Assembly (NCBI GenBank): GCA_963921195.1
Contig: OY992541.1
Span: 10,882,951-10,946,950 of the forward strand
Direction of reading: 5' to 3'
DNA: 64,000 nucleotides
DNA from: Pegoplata infirma
Taxonomy: Eukaryota > Arthropoda > Insecta > Diptera > Anthomyiidae
Part shown: positions 33,423-44,300 of the stretch, piece by piece
Layout of the letters: each line of letters begins with the position of its first letter
Position numbering within the stretch: the first letter of the stretch is position 1
Made by a program: the position numbers and the translations under genes
The notes under the pieces: model-generated
The model's database searches: none
Seen by the model: only the letters and a program-made list of their open reading frames with translations
Told to the model about the DNA's origin: nothing

Positions 33423-34515
33423 TGCTGAGCCAGCAGAAAATACCATAGATTTCCAACCAGCAAGATTTTTTGTTATTTTACGTAGAAAACTCTGTAAAAT
33501 GATTTCGATAAAAAAACTGTAGATTTACAGAATTATCTGTAAAATGTTGATGAAAGCGACCAGAATTTTACCAGGAAGCATGGATAGTAATTAAACTTGA
33601 CACAAAATAAAGTCAAATGCTATAATTTAAATGCGCCCGCTTAAATGTTTCGCACGGGAATATTAAACTTTGTAGAAATTATTTATAAACTCGCTGGATG
33701 TTCTCACGGTTTTTTTTAATAAACTTCTCATCTTCAGTTCCACATTTGAGCGGGGTCATTCCAGTAAACACTTTTATAAAATTAAAGGGAAATCGTTTAA
33801 GAATGCCTTGACTTTATTGTATATCTTTTAAATGCGCTTGATATGACTTTTACACAATGGTCCCTATTTGATTCCTGATAAATTTCTCCTTCCTTAATGT
33901 GCAAGTTGTTTTGACAATTGGGAAATGCCATCATGTAAATTTGCCCGCTTTAATGCTTCCAAATTGTAAATTAACTTTTTTTTTGTGAAAATTAAGAGTT
34001 CCTTCAATTTTGCACTACACCTCGTATAATTTAGCATATTTTATTGCATTTTAAGAAGTTTTTTAAAGAGATTTTAATTTGAAAACTGTATTACAGAGTA
34101 ATAGTAAAATTACAGATGAAATTTAGTATTTTGGTTACGAGAAAAAAACAAAGTATTTTTCTAAAATCTGTATTTTAACAAAAAAAGCCCTATTTATTAT
34201 CTTTAAAATAGAGATTACAAAGAAAAAAGTAAAATTACAGATACAATTTTGTTTTTCGGTCACAAGAAAATACAAAGTATTTTCTTTAAATCTGTATTTC
34301 GGCAGATAACTTTGTCAAATATCTGTCGAATTGAGATTACAGTCATTTTACAGAGTATTTAACAGAGTAATTATTTTGAGTGTACTTTTTGGGGTGGACG
34401 GACATCGCTGGATTGTCTTAAAATCGATCGAGGATCATGAATATACACTAATATACTTTGGGGTCCTCGACCAATATTTCGAGATGTTACAAGCGGAATG
34501 AGAAACTTATATATG

Positions 34516-34811
34516 AGGAGCCACAGAACAAAACGTACTTATTCGCATTTTTTGACAAATTGATTTTTTGTTATTTTTATATTATTTGGTTCGAAATCAA
34601 TCAGAAAAAATTTTTAAAACGTTTTTTTTTTTTGTTTTTCATCCAGAAAATGGATTCTTTAAAAATTGGTGTGAAACAAAAATAATTTTTGTTTATTTTT
34701 ATGAAAACGTACTTTTTTCACAGTATTTCATATGCAAGATTTTTTCATAATTTTTAAATATTCCATTTTGTTTTTATATTACATATACACTCAAATCAAA
34801 AATATTGTAAA
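34516..34811. other. AT-rich intron segment
   Basis: No gene; T-rich low complexity. Confidence 0.4.
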
Positions 34812-35337
34812 ACAAGTGAGAGTGTTACATTCGGCTGTACCGAATCTTTGATACCCTCCAAAATGTAAAAAAAAATCCAGGGGTGTCTTTTTTTTTTTTT
34901 GGGGGGGTTGGTGGGAGACGTTAGGGGGCACATTCCCCTTGCGATTTTGAACTTCTTCTGAGATAAGAATGTTGCATTTGCTTACCAAAAGTACAAAAAA
35001 TTCTGCAAAAAATGCGGTTTTTCTTGGGTTGGTTTAGTGCTCCAAGGGGGAACTTTTTTCCCCTTGGTCCGATTTTGCCCATTTCCGAACTTAACCTGCC
35101 TAGGAATATAAGACATATTCGTGCCAAACTTCGGAAGTCTAGCTCTTTTATTTTGGACTGTATCGTGCCCTCTACAGACGGACAGACGGACGGACGGACG
35201 GACATTGCTAGAATGTCTTAGAATCGATCACTGATCAATAAAATATATACTTTATGGGGTCCTAGACAAATATTTCGATGCGTTACACACGGAATGACAA
35301 AGTGAGTATACCCCCATACTGTGGTTGGAGGGTATAA
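34812..35337 (-). mobile_element. (GTCY)n family A element, full length
   Basis: The left 3' end is ACAAGTGAGAGTGTTACATT and the hairpin ATTCGGCTGTACCGAAT. A GGACGGACGGACGGACGG tract is at 35187-35207. The right 5' hairpin is ACCCCCATACTGTGGTTGG...AGGGTATA. All conserved blocks are present. Confidence 0.72.
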
Positions 35338-35369
35338 TTAGCAAAGAAAATTGGTAAAAATTAGCAAAA

Positions 35370-35732
35370 ACAAGTAAGGGTGTTAAATTCGGCTGTGCCG
35401 AATCTTTTGTACCCTCCAACATGCAAAAAAAAAAAAAAAAAATTCAGGGGCGTTTTTTTTTTTTTTTTTTTTTTTTTTTTGGGGTAGTGGTAATGGAGGG
35501 GGGGAAATTTCCTCTCGAAAATGTGCTTAAAAATTAATTCTTATGCTTTTTGCACTAAAGAAATAAAAGCTTGTCATAATTAAAAAATATTTTTTTTTAT
35601 TCCACGTCCCTAAAAGGGGGGCGGACCGAAAAAACGACATTTTCTAATTCTCAGGGTCGAAATGCAGGACTGTGAACTTCTTGTAGCATAAAAATGTTGC
35701 ATTTGTTAAACGAAAACACAAAAAAATGTAAA
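35370..35732 (-). mobile_element. (GTCY)n family A, 3' part only
   Basis: It starts CAAGTAAGGGTGTTAAATTC and the hairpin TTCGGCTGTGCCGAA. Poly-A/poly-T and 'aaggggggcggaccg' follow. It is truncated at 'gttaaacgaaaac' where the next copy begins. Confidence 0.6.
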
Positions 35733-35800
35733 ACAAGTGAGAGTGTTAAATTCGGCTGTGCCGAATCTTTTATACCCTCCAAAATGTAAAAAAAAAATAT
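35733..35800 (-). mobile_element. (GTCY)n family A, terminal 3' fragment
   Basis: ACAAGTGAGAGTGTTAAATT, the hairpin TTCGGCTGTGCCGAA and 'ttttataccctccaaaatg' are present, then the similarity stops. It is the third 3' end in a row in the same orientation. Confidence 0.6.
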
Positions 35801-35950
35801 TAACACTCTAACTGCCATTTTAAAGGGTCATTTTATTTTAGTATTTTTTTCCAAAATTAAACACAAAAGTCTAATAAAATGTCAATTTAAAGCAGTGGTC
35901 GGCATCCATTGCACATGGATCCCGAACACCTTCGGTTATCCACATGTATT

Positions 35951-36556
35951 CAACACGAATGCTTGGCCGAATCTATGAATACCCTGCACAATGCCCTTTT
36001 TAAGTGATAAAATAAATTTTCTAACGCAAAAAATAACATTTTCATAAGAAATATTTAATTTTGTGTAAAAAAAAAATATTAAATTGTTCTTTTTGTGTAA
36101 AATTGTTTTTGCGTGTAAAATTTTTTTCAAGTGTTATTTTTGTAATGTAGAAATATTTTTGTGACTGACCAATGTTTATAAAACTTGTTTAACGGTTTTT
36201 CAACACATGAAGTTAAGGTGAAACTAATCTGAAATTTACGATTTTGCTAATAACTTCTTTCGAAACTTAGCGTATTTTTATCTCGTAAATTCGCGAGAAA
36301 CCCTTGATAAAATTCACTCTTTTGCTTATAACTTTAGAACCACTGCACCGATTTCGCTGAATTGCAATACCAACCTGACCAACATAGATGTAAAACTTTC
36401 GTAACCTTAGTAAAGTGTTTCAAAAGTTAGCGTGCTTTTCACAGGCAGACAAAAAGATCCTCTTAAAATCGATAGAGGATCATTTATATATATTTTATGT
36501 TACAAACGAAATGACAAACTTATATATACCCTCTATCACTAGAGTGGAGGGTACAA
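35951..36556 (-). mobile_element. (GTCY)n family D element, mostly uninterrupted
   Basis: 'gcttggccgaatctatgaat' to 'accctctatcactagagtgg' and 'agggtac'. The GTCY tract is nearly lost ('caggcagacaaaaagatcc'). It gives empty sites for three of the four insertions in the copy at 26661. Confidence 0.62.
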
Positions 36557-36833
36557 AAAAAAACTAAATAAAAATCGCGAATTTGCATTTCGCAATGGAG
36601 CCTCATTTTTCTTGTTGCACAGTGTATTTTTTTCAATATTTTTAATGTTATATCTAAACAATAGATTATTTACAAAAAAAAAAAATATTTTTTTTTGTAA
36701 ATTAAATTTTGGTTAACATTAAATATACCCCGCTTATAGCGAACTTCGCTTAAAACTGATGTCGCAGAGATCCTTATAACCGGCTTTAACTGTAGCTAAA
36801 TATTTTATTTATTTTTTGTTTAAAATAACTTAC
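36557..36833. other. Intron segment next to the exon B donor
   Basis: AT-rich; no repeat is named. It includes 'accccgcttatagcgaactt'. Confidence 0.35.
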
Positions 36834-37130
36834 TTCGGTCGCTAATGACGGATTCGCTCCCTTGGATAGAAGAAATCGTACGCATGCATCATGATTTTCT
36901 TGAGCGGCCATATAAAGTGGCGTAAACCCATTGAGAGATTGTACATTGACATTGGCATTGTACTGAATAAGTTGTTTAATGACTTCCTTTTGTCCAGCCA
37001 ACGAAGCTATGTGCAAAGCTGTGTTTCCTTTTTTTGTTGCATTATCCACTCGAATGCCACGTTTTAATAATTCCGCCACAATGTCGACATATCCATCTTT
37101 GGCTGCCAGATGTAAGGCATTTAAACCATT
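36834..37130 (-). CDS. Ank: Ankyrin exon B: ankyrin repeats 2-4
   Basis: 297 nt, 99 codons, exactly three 33-residue ankyrin repeats, phase 0 at both ends. The acceptor is TTCTTTCTCTCTCTATTTAG|AAT GGT and the donor ACC GAA|GTAAGTT. The translation is [20 protein letters not shown].., [20 protein letters not shown].., [20 protein letters not shown].. and ends [10 protein letters not shown]. The open frame runs past the donor into the intron (VSYFKQ) and must not be included. It joins exon A (..INTCNA|NGLNALH) and exon C (..[12 protein letters not shown]) in frame, which settles exon order and orientation. RGI-(K/R)-(I/V)-DNATKKGN and [14 protein letters not shown] are Ank-like rather than Ank2-like by recalled comparison. 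Confidence 0.94.
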
Positions 37131-37576
37131 CTAAATAGAGAGAGAAAGAAAATTTTTATTTTAAGTTATATGGTGTATAAAATTGCTAAATGGGTAAAAT
37201 AAGCGGTAAAGTGTTTCAGAGCAGACATTTTTGGATTAACATATTCCCGCCGTACGCAAACGAGCAGTAATTAAACTGGGCTTTCTTCCGTTATATTCGC
37301 AGGCTGTAGACCAAATCGCCAAAATGCAAAATTTCCAAAAATAATAGAAAAATATCATAAAGAGAAAAAATACGTTACTTCGTCCAAAGTAAACGAAAAC
37401 TACCAAAAAAAATTCCAAACCATATTTAAGTAAGGTCGGTTTTTGGGCGGGCACACATTCAAAATTCTGGAAATGTACAAGCACTTACTTCCTTACTAAA
37501 GCTGAAAATCGATTATATGGGACGAAAACAAGGTACACGGAAAAGCTTTGTTTAGCGATAATGGCAAAGTAATTAC
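37131..37576. other. Unassigned intron sequence upstream of exon B
   Basis: It is somewhat less AT-rich ('cgagcagtaattaaactggg', 'ggtcggtttttgggcgggca') and not visibly repeated elsewhere in the window. No exon-like frame was found. Confidence 0.35.
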
Positions 37577-38116
37577 TAGGGATGAGATTTCCATGCAAAT
37601 GCATGTTTTTTGTCGATAGTCTAAAATCGATATCGATCAATTATCTTTCAGAATCAAGAAATTTGCTTTGAAATGGCATCGATTTGTTTTTGCATATTTT
37701 GGTGAAAATGCATATTTTGCATATTTTGATTTTAAGTGCATATATTGTGAATATTTCCAACTTTTAAGTGCATATTTTTGCATATTTTGACATAAATTAT
37801 CAAAAACACAAATTGAAATTTATTTTTTTCCAAAATTTTCTTAAATTTGAAAAATTTATTTTGAAAAAATCTTTTTTTTTTTATTTTTTTTAATGTTCTT
37901 AATTTCTAAAAATATCTTGCTTATATAAAGTTTTAAATTTTACTATTGAAACCCAGCGTTATTTTTTGCTTTTTTAAGAAGTTTTTCCTATGAAAACAAG
38001 ATTTTTATTGCACACATTTTATTTTTTATTGCATATTTTTAGGTTTTTATTGCATATTTTGAATTTTTTAGCGCATATTTTAAGCGCATATTTTCGATTT
38101 TTAAGTGCATGAAAAT
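37577..38116. mobile_element. hAT-like MITE, TAGGGATGAG family, right end truncated
   Basis: TAGGGATGAGATTTCCATGC and the TGCATATTTT-rich body are present. The right end stops at 'agtgcatgaaaatgattg', lacking CTCATCCCTA, so no target duplication can be shown. Confidence 0.72.
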
Positions 38117-38430
38117 GATTGAAAAATAATTCTTTATTAGATAAGCCAGTACAACAATAACAATGTCCAGGGGCGGATCCAGCTCTTGAGTTTGGGGGGG
38201 ACGTTTTTTTTTAATTCAATCTTCATTTCTTAGAACTACCCAAAACTTAAAAAATGGTTATGGTTATGTAATGCATTACTAAGTAATGCATAGCCTAGAA
38301 AAATGCAAAAATATGCATTACTTTTCCCTACCGCTTACCATATGCATTACTTTTTAGTATTTTTCATGCAAATTTTTTGGCTATGCAATATATGGTAATG
38401 CATTACATAACCATTACCATTTTGAAGGGT
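38117..38430. repeat. hAT-like terminus and a small fold-back (38258-38420)
   Basis: CCAGGGGCGGATCCAGCTC at 38168 resembles hAT ends. 'ggttatgtaatgcattacta' at 38266 is matched by 'ggtaatgcattacataacc' at 38394. The interior has 'atgcaaaaatatgcattact'. Confidence 0.55.
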
Positions 38431-38454
38431 TTTCTGTTCACTTCTGTAGATCAG

Positions 38455-39470
38455 TGGGTGTGTTCTGTAATTTATGCGAAAAGTTTTCGCATCGAAAAGT
38501 ATGAAACAAAAAATTCCATCGTTTCTCGATTCTGGGAAAAAAATTGTTTCTGTATATCAATGCGAAAACGGCAGCATTTTTATTGGAATATTCCAAATCA
38601 GCTGTCAAAAAGGTAAATAAGGCGAGAAATAATAAAAATATCAACAAAAAAAAAACGCAATTTCACATTTTTTTTTAACAACACCCGTAACATTGGCAAA
38701 CAAAAATGAAATAATTAATTAACTTAATGAAAATAATGTGTAGAATATCATTTATAATATTAGTTAATAATATTTTCCTGAAAAAAATATTGTTTTTTAT
38801 TTATTATAACTCAAAAGTTGTTTAATTTAGGAAATATCGCACCATTTTTAAATGCCCTAGTAAAAATATTATGCTAATTTTACTAAATAGATCTAATTTG
38901 ATCCGTAAAATGGTTGTATCAAATAATATCTAATTGTATTACTTTAGATCAAAAAATATAAAAATTGATACAATTTGATCCTGAATTTGGTCAAATCTGA
39001 TTAGATCAAATTGATCTTATAATATCTATTTTTATATAATTTGATGAGCAAAACCAAAATACGAATCTAATCATATATGGAGCAATATCTATCCATATAA
39101 AGTGGATCAACCGTATCAAAGTGATAGATAAAATTTTATATAAATTTATACGGAAGCATATTAATTCATATAAGATTGTATCAAATTATATATGATTAGA
39201 CCAGAAAATTTTTACTCGGGTGTGAGTGATTTTGACACCTCAACTTCAAAAGTTTTCGATCAATTGGTTTACAGAAACAGTTTTTCTCGCATCTTTCCAA
39301 TAATTTAAAAAAAAAATCATAATTGACAGAAGGTTTCCACATAACAAAATTACAGAAACAGTCGAATGCGAAAAGTCAGGGTTTGTGCCGATTTACGATG
39401 TTTTTGTTTCGTTTTTCATGTTCCATGTGAGAAATCTTTCGATTCGAGAGTTATAGAACACCGCTACAGG
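38455..39470. mobile_element. Putative TIR element, GGTGTTCTRTAA ends
   Basis: The left side, GGTGTGTTCTGTAATTTATG...CGAAAAGTTTTCGCATCG, partly matches the complement of the right side, 'cgattcgagagttatagaac' and 'accgctacagg'. The interior has 'ataatttgatgagc' and 'gatcaaattgatctta' words. The boundaries are approximate. Confidence 0.4.
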
Positions 39471-39559
39471 TTACAGAAATGTTTTTATAACTAAAATTTT
39501 AGAAACAACTGTTTTAAACTCGTTCCAGAACTCTTACACTAGTTTACAGAGATTTTGAT

Positions 39560-40300
39560 CCACGACATTTTATATTAATTTTTCATGTAAAATCTAAAGC
39601 TGAATCCGAAAATGTAGTACCAAGTTGCAAATATAGAACAGTTTTCGAGTCATTGCTAACTTTTAAAATTTTCAGCTTTTTTTAAAAGTGGTTTTTACTT
39701 AAACAAAATCTCCGGACCAAATCGGTGGATTTATTATTTTTTGGTTTTAAATTAAAGGTAATTAAATGGTTTATCAATTTCATATGCAGTACTTTTCAAT
39801 CTGATTATTGCCTGAGTAGCTATTAATCGACATATAGAAGATTTTGCTTCAATTTAACCGAAATTTGGGGAAAAAAGTAAATTCAATTGTAGGTAAATTC
39901 CGCAAGGAAAATGTTTTTTAAAATTAATTTATTTGTTTACAGTTCAAATTATTTCTAATACAAAGGAGTTAAGGTTTTCAAAAAAATCCGTTGAAAATTA
40001 TAAAAGTGATCTACTGATCATCAGAATTGCATTAAAAAAAATCCGGTAAAATTTTAGCAAATTTTTCAAAATATCGATAAATAGCGGTAATGTTGTTAAA
40101 AATAGGCGATAATTAAGTTGAAAAATTAAATCCACTGATTTGGCCTGAAGATATTTATATTTAAGTAAAACCACTTTTTTAAAAATTTAAAAATATAAAA
40201 AGTTTGCAATATCTCAAAAACTGTTCTTCTGGTAAACCTTTGGACTTCATTTTCGGATTCAGTGCAAGATTTTACATGGAAAATGAATGCAAAACATGTA
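39560..40300. repeat. Fold-back element
   Basis: The left arm 'ttttcatgtaaaatct', 'gctgaatccgaaaatg' and 'gtggtttttacttaaa' pairs with the right arm 'tttaagtaaaaccactt', 'cattttcggattcag' and 'agattttacatggaaa'. The centre is near 39930. Confidence 0.65.
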
Positions 40301-40344
40301 AAATGAATGGAAAACTTTTTAATGTTTTCTCAATTTTCTTGGTA

Positions 40345-40908
40345 TTTTAAGTTAGGTTTAATTTCAAGTGGTTACAGAATTATAATACGGAGTGAAATGC
40401 CTCTCTAATAAGGTACTTAAAACGAAAATCAGTTGAAAATCAGCCAAGTTATTTCAACTTCCCCAGGCATCTAACGTGACCACTGATTAAGCAATACATT
40501 CCGATTTTTGAAATTCATTGAAATTTTCTACTGTAATAACATTTTTGTATTCTTCAAGTTCAAATGTAATTAGATGACAAATATTTTTCATATTGTGTTT
40601 TACTAACATGTTTTAAATTAATATTAAAAATGCCTGCATTTTCAACACCCTTTAGAAATCTCTATTTTAATTTTTTGTTTTTAAAATTTGGAAAAACCAA
40701 CAAAATAATGAAAAAATGTTATTATAGTAGATAATTTCAAAAAATTTAAAAAAGGGACTCGTATTCTTTAATCAAGTGGTCTGACACACGCTAGATGCCT
40801 AGGGAAGTTGTAATACCTTGGCTGATTTTCAACCGATTTTAGTACCTTATTAAAAAGGCATTTTACTCCACTTCATAATTCTGTAACCACTTGAATTTAA
40901 ATTAAACT
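40345..40908. repeat. Fold-back element
   Basis: The left arm 'caagtggttacagaattat', 'ataaggtact' and 'aaaatcagccaag' pairs with the right arm 'cttggctgattttcaacc', 'agtaccttatt' and 'ataattctgtaaccacttg'. Arms are about 140 bp, centre near 40630. Confidence 0.7.
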
Positions 40909-41134
40909 TACACAGAAAAAAATATCGTGAAATCAAAAGTAACAAAACAAATTGTTAGCAACTAACTTCCTGTTCAACAACGTTTTTAATTGTATCAACA
41001 ATGTATATAGTTAATGTGACAAAAATCCAATTTATTTTCCAATTAAATGCATCAATTAAAATCATTGTTAAAAAACGCACAAAATGCTCATTGATAACAC
41101 AGACACCTTATAAATTCATTTAATGAAGCTCAAA

Positions 41135-41545
41135 TTTATGTGACGATAGCTCGGTGGTAGTGTGCTAGACTCAAATCATAAACATTGCGGGTTCGCTGCC
41201 AGCTGGCGGAAACATTTTTTTATTTTTATTTTAAATTATTTTTGTTTTGATATTCTGCAACACCTTTTATACGCGTTAAGTCAAGTAAAATATATATGAG
41301 AAATAGCACGGTGGTAGTGTGCTAGACTCGTACCATGTTCGTTGCCGGTTCGATTCCAGCTGCCTCCAGATGTTTTTTTTTTTTAGTTTTTATATTTTTT
41401 TTTTAAATAAAATTATATTAAAACCGGTTTAATTCCTTTAATATACGCGTATAGTCAACTACAAATATATACAAGGAATAGCACGGTGGTAGTGTGCTAG
41501 ACTCGTATCATGTTTGTTGCGGGTTCGATTCCAGCTGCCGGCCAA
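41135..41545 (+). other. Three tandem tRNA-like modules, period about 160-170 bp
   Basis: Each has TAGCxCGGTGGTAGTGTGCT...AGACT (box A) followed by GGGTTCGATTCCAGCTG or a close variant (box B). The modules start at about 41141, 41301 and 41474. Each is followed by a T run (a potential Pol III terminator) and, after copies 1 and 2, by TATACGCGT. The T stem pairs 4 of 5, but the acceptor and anticodon stems are poor. They are best read as tRNA-derived SINE heads rather than functional tRNA genes. Confidence 0.6.
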
Positions 41546-41771
41546 TGCTTTTTTTTTTTTTTTTTAATTTTTTAGATTTTTTTTGTTCTATTTTTAGATT
41601 TTTTTTTTATAAAATGGCATTAAAGCATGCTTATTTCCGTTAATATAATTTATTACAAACTTTTCAATTAATTTCATTGTTGATACAACAATGAATTTAA
41701 TTGACAAAAATGAGTTGATATTTTTTTTAAAAGTTTCAAAAGTCAATGTTGTATTGACAAAATCCAATGTA

Positions 41772-41935
41772 CCCGGGTAAAAATGAAATATATATGATCA
41801 TATATGAAGATATATGGATCATATATGGATTTATATAACCATATATTATCATATATGCCTCCATATATGTTCATATATGATCTGATATATTTCATTTTTA
41901 TATGATCATATATAAGTATTTCATTTTTACCCGGG
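41772..41935. mobile_element. 164-bp CCCGGG-ended MITE, TA flanks
   Basis: The ends are CCCGGGTAAAAATGAAATAT and ATTTCATTTTTACCCGGG. TA lies outside (41770-41771, 41936-41937). The interior is almost entirely CATATATGATC words. It is a short relative of the 3-kb element at 27065. Confidence 0.8.
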
Positions 41936-42013
41936 TAGGCTCAGTTTCAATTAAATGATTAATTGTATTAACAATGAAATTAATTGTATTGACAAATTTT
42001 TTTTTTCTGTGTA

Positions 42014-42750
42014 AAATACCAAAAAATTGTGCAAACAGAAAAAAGTTCATATTTTTTCTTGTAATCCGTTTTTTAAACTTCAAGGACCATGCTGAACGCC
42101 TTACCCATGTCTGATCGTCCTTAGTTTTTGTGATACGTATTTTTACCTCCAAATGAATATATCTAGGTTAAGTAAGGGTCAGTATCTACCAATTTTTTTT
42201 TTTTGAGCACCATATAAAATAAATCAGAGCCAAAAAATGATTTTAAAAATTTAAACAAAAAAATAGAAAGAATTGTGGTTACATCTCAAATTATAGCTTA
42301 AAAGTTGCGTAATTTAGAGTAGAATTTTTATAGTTTTTTACAAAAAAATCGAAGGTTTCGGAATTTTTCAAAAAGTCGAATTTAATTTTTAAACGTCAAA
42401 AAATAAGTGATAATTACTTCGAATAATTTTTTCATATTTTTTTCTAAAACTACATTTAAATACCAACAAAACGCTGTCCATCTTTTTTTTAGATATCTGT
42501 ATTTTTTAATGGTCAAAACTAATTAAAAACATAAATTTTTTAATTTTTTTGAGAAAATCGCCATTTTGAAAAATTGATTACTCAACACCATCTTGGAATA
42601 AAAGGCTGAAAATTGGTGTCCAAGTTGTATTTAATAAGTACTAAAACATATTTAAAAATAAAATAAATCGAAAGGGGTCGGGTCTAAAAGTGAGTGATTT
42701 GGCCTGGAATGCCCCATATATATTAGGGTGGTTTTTTTCTTGTATGAATT
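42014..42750. other. AT-rich intron sequence with a fold-back terminus
   Basis: No gene. 'ggcctggaatgccccatata' at 42700 matches the right end of the fold-back at 47197-48329. Confidence 0.4.
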
Positions 42751-42751
42751 T

Positions 42752-43600
42752 TTATACCCTACACCACACTGTGGTACAGGGTATAATGAGTTTGTGCTGA
42801 TGTTTGTAACTACCCAAAATATTGGTCCTAGACCCACCTTTTAGTATACCGATCGACTCAGAATCACTTTTTAAGTCGATTTAGCGATGTCCGTCCGTCC
42901 GTCCGTCTGTCCGTCCGTCCGTCTGTCTGTCTGTCTGTCCATGTAAACGGTGTAAACACGATACAGGTCGCAATTTTTAATCAATTGACTTGAAATTTGA
43001 AACTTAAGCCTCTCTTGGTCCAAGGACGAAGCCTATTGAAATTGGAAAAAATCGTTCCATATTTAGACCTAGCCCCCATACAAAGGTCCTCTTTAGGTTT
43101 GGCTCAAATGACCCTCATAGCCGTATTATAATAGGTGTCTTCTCGAAATTTGGCAAGTAAACATGTTTTGTCTTCACAAATCGCCATTCCGAATTTTAAA
43201 GAAATCGGACCAGTTCTTCTTGTAGCCCCCATACAAACCACCTTCCCGATTTTCACACAAATCTCTCAAATTTCATGAAAATAGAAAATATTTAATTAAA
43301 ATTTTGTTTGTGTATGTTAAACGCGTACCTTATCAAATCTGATTATCATCGGACCAGTTTTGGACTTAGGCCCCATGTGAAAATTTCGCCCGATATTCAG
43401 TTAAAACGGTTATTGTCAACATATAGAAGCCAATTTCACTCAAATTTGATTTGTGAGTGGTTTTTACACTTATTAAAGATTTGACAAAATATAGATCTAA
43501 TCGGTCCAAGGGACCCTTTTTCCGGGACCCATTTTCCGGGAAACTCTGGTGTAGGGTATTATATGGTCGGTCTTGACCGACTATAATTTTCTTACTTGTT
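42752..43600 (+). mobile_element. (GTCY)n family B element
   Basis: The 5' hairpin is TATACCCTACACCACACTGT...GGTACAGGGTATA. The longest GTCCGTCC/GTCTG tract in the window is at 42889-42940. The 3' end is the hairpin GGTCGGTCTTGACCGACTAT and TTTCTTACTTGTTTT. Confidence 0.72.
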
Positions 43601-44164
43601 TTTTTTTTAATTCCGAGGAATGATGGGCGGAATTTTGTGCGATTGGTTTAAAAGATAATTTTGTAAAAATTTGAGGAGGATCGGAATTAATAAACCCGTG
43701 TCGCAGCAAGGTCAAAGTTTCGAGAAATTGCCAAAATGGCCATAATTTTTACAAAATGAAAAAATGTAAATTTTGTGAAAATATTCAAAATATATTTTTT
43801 TTTATTTTATTTTTACCCAATAATACTCAGATAAAATTATTTTAAGCTTTTATGACAGCGCTAACACTTTGCAATTTGCAATACAAAAAATACCATGCAT
43901 TTTGTGGGATACCTAAAATGAGTATTTTTGATTTTTTGAAAATTTTATTAAACAAAAAATTAAATTGTGGTATTCTATAGCAGTACATTATTAAAAAAAT
44001 CCTAAAGATTAAATATTTAAAAAATTGGGGATATCCATTGACTCAATTGTTTTTGGGAGTCATTTGAGTTTTGCGTATTTCATGGATATTAGATTTTTGC
44101 CCATGAAACTATAAACTTATTTATTGAATTTTTAACGTATAATTACAAATCATATATTAAATTA
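43601..44164. other. AT-rich intron sequence
   Basis: No gene or assignable repeat. Confidence 0.35.
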
Positions 44165-44189
44165 ACCTAACTGAGACGGGTGGCAATGA

Positions 44190-44300
44190 GCATTGTCTCG
44201 TTGTAGCGAAAAAGACCAAGGTCTCTGGTGGGAATCGAATCTACGACCCCCAGACTCAGAGGCTAGCACGCTACCAACTAGCCTACTGGGACGCCTACTA
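44190..44300 (-). other. tRNA-derived SINE-like head
   Basis: The minus strand reads GTCCCAGTAGGCTAGTTGGT...AGCGTGCTAGCC (box A), then TCGTAGATTCGATTCCCACC (box B). This is the classic spacing of a tRNA-derived promoter. The acceptor halves do not pair well. The following 'agagaccttggtctttttcg' is a short hairpin. Confidence 0.55.

Larger units (their letters stand above)
31266..34382. mobile_element. TA-flanked element with CACTCAAAATAATYACTCTG ends, split by a hAT-like element
   Basis: The left end is CACTCAAAATAATCACTCTG...TTAAAT. The right end, complemented, is CACTCAAAATAATTACTCTG...TTAAAT. TA lies outside both (31264-31265, 34383-34384). Its interior repeats 'ctgtaaaattacag' type palindromes (34080-34360). 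Position 31313-33422 is a later insertion, so the host element is only about 1 kb long. Confidence 0.78.
26661..34515 (-). mobile_element. (GTCY)n family D element split by at least four insertions
   Basis: The left end is ACAAGTAGAAAAACTAAATT and the hairpin-like TTCGACTTGGCCGAA. Body pieces then follow the order of the uninterrupted copy at 35951-36556: 'tgaatacc..ccacaatgccc', 'gtgtaaaattttttt', 'ccaatgtttt', 'aatttaaggttaaactaatc', GACGGACGGACGG at 31205, 'atcgaggatcatgaatata', 'aatatttcgagatgttacaa'. Between them lie elements at 26725-26851, 27065-30083, 30110-30873 and 31266-34382. The right terminal hairpin is missing. Confidence 0.75.
21857..36833 (-). other. Ankyrin intron between exons B and C (15.0 kb)
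   Basis: The donor is GAA|GTAAGTT at 36833 and the acceptor CTCTGTTTAG at 21857. It carries the Transib-like element and the nested complex at 26661-34515. Phase 0. Confidence 0.88.
40911..42011. mobile_element. TA-flanked CACAGAAAAAAA element carrying tRNA-like modules
   Basis: The ends are CACAGAAAAAAATATCG and TTTTTTTTTTCTGTG with TA outside (40909-40910, 42012-42013). Sub-terminal 'attaattgtattgaca' and 'caattaaatgcatcaatt' words occur. It encloses three tandem tRNA-like units (41135-41545) and a separate 164-bp element (41772-41935). Confidence 0.6.

Noticed and set aside
36786..36833. Extension of the exon B frame to [15 protein letters not shown]
   Set aside because: A consensus GTAAGT donor after ACC GAA and direct in-frame continuity with exon C (DGFTPLAV) show that this is intron.
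41135..41545. Functional tRNA genes
   Set aside because: Box A and box B are good but the acceptor and anticodon stems do not pair, and copies are tandem within a mobile element; kept as tRNA-like modules only.
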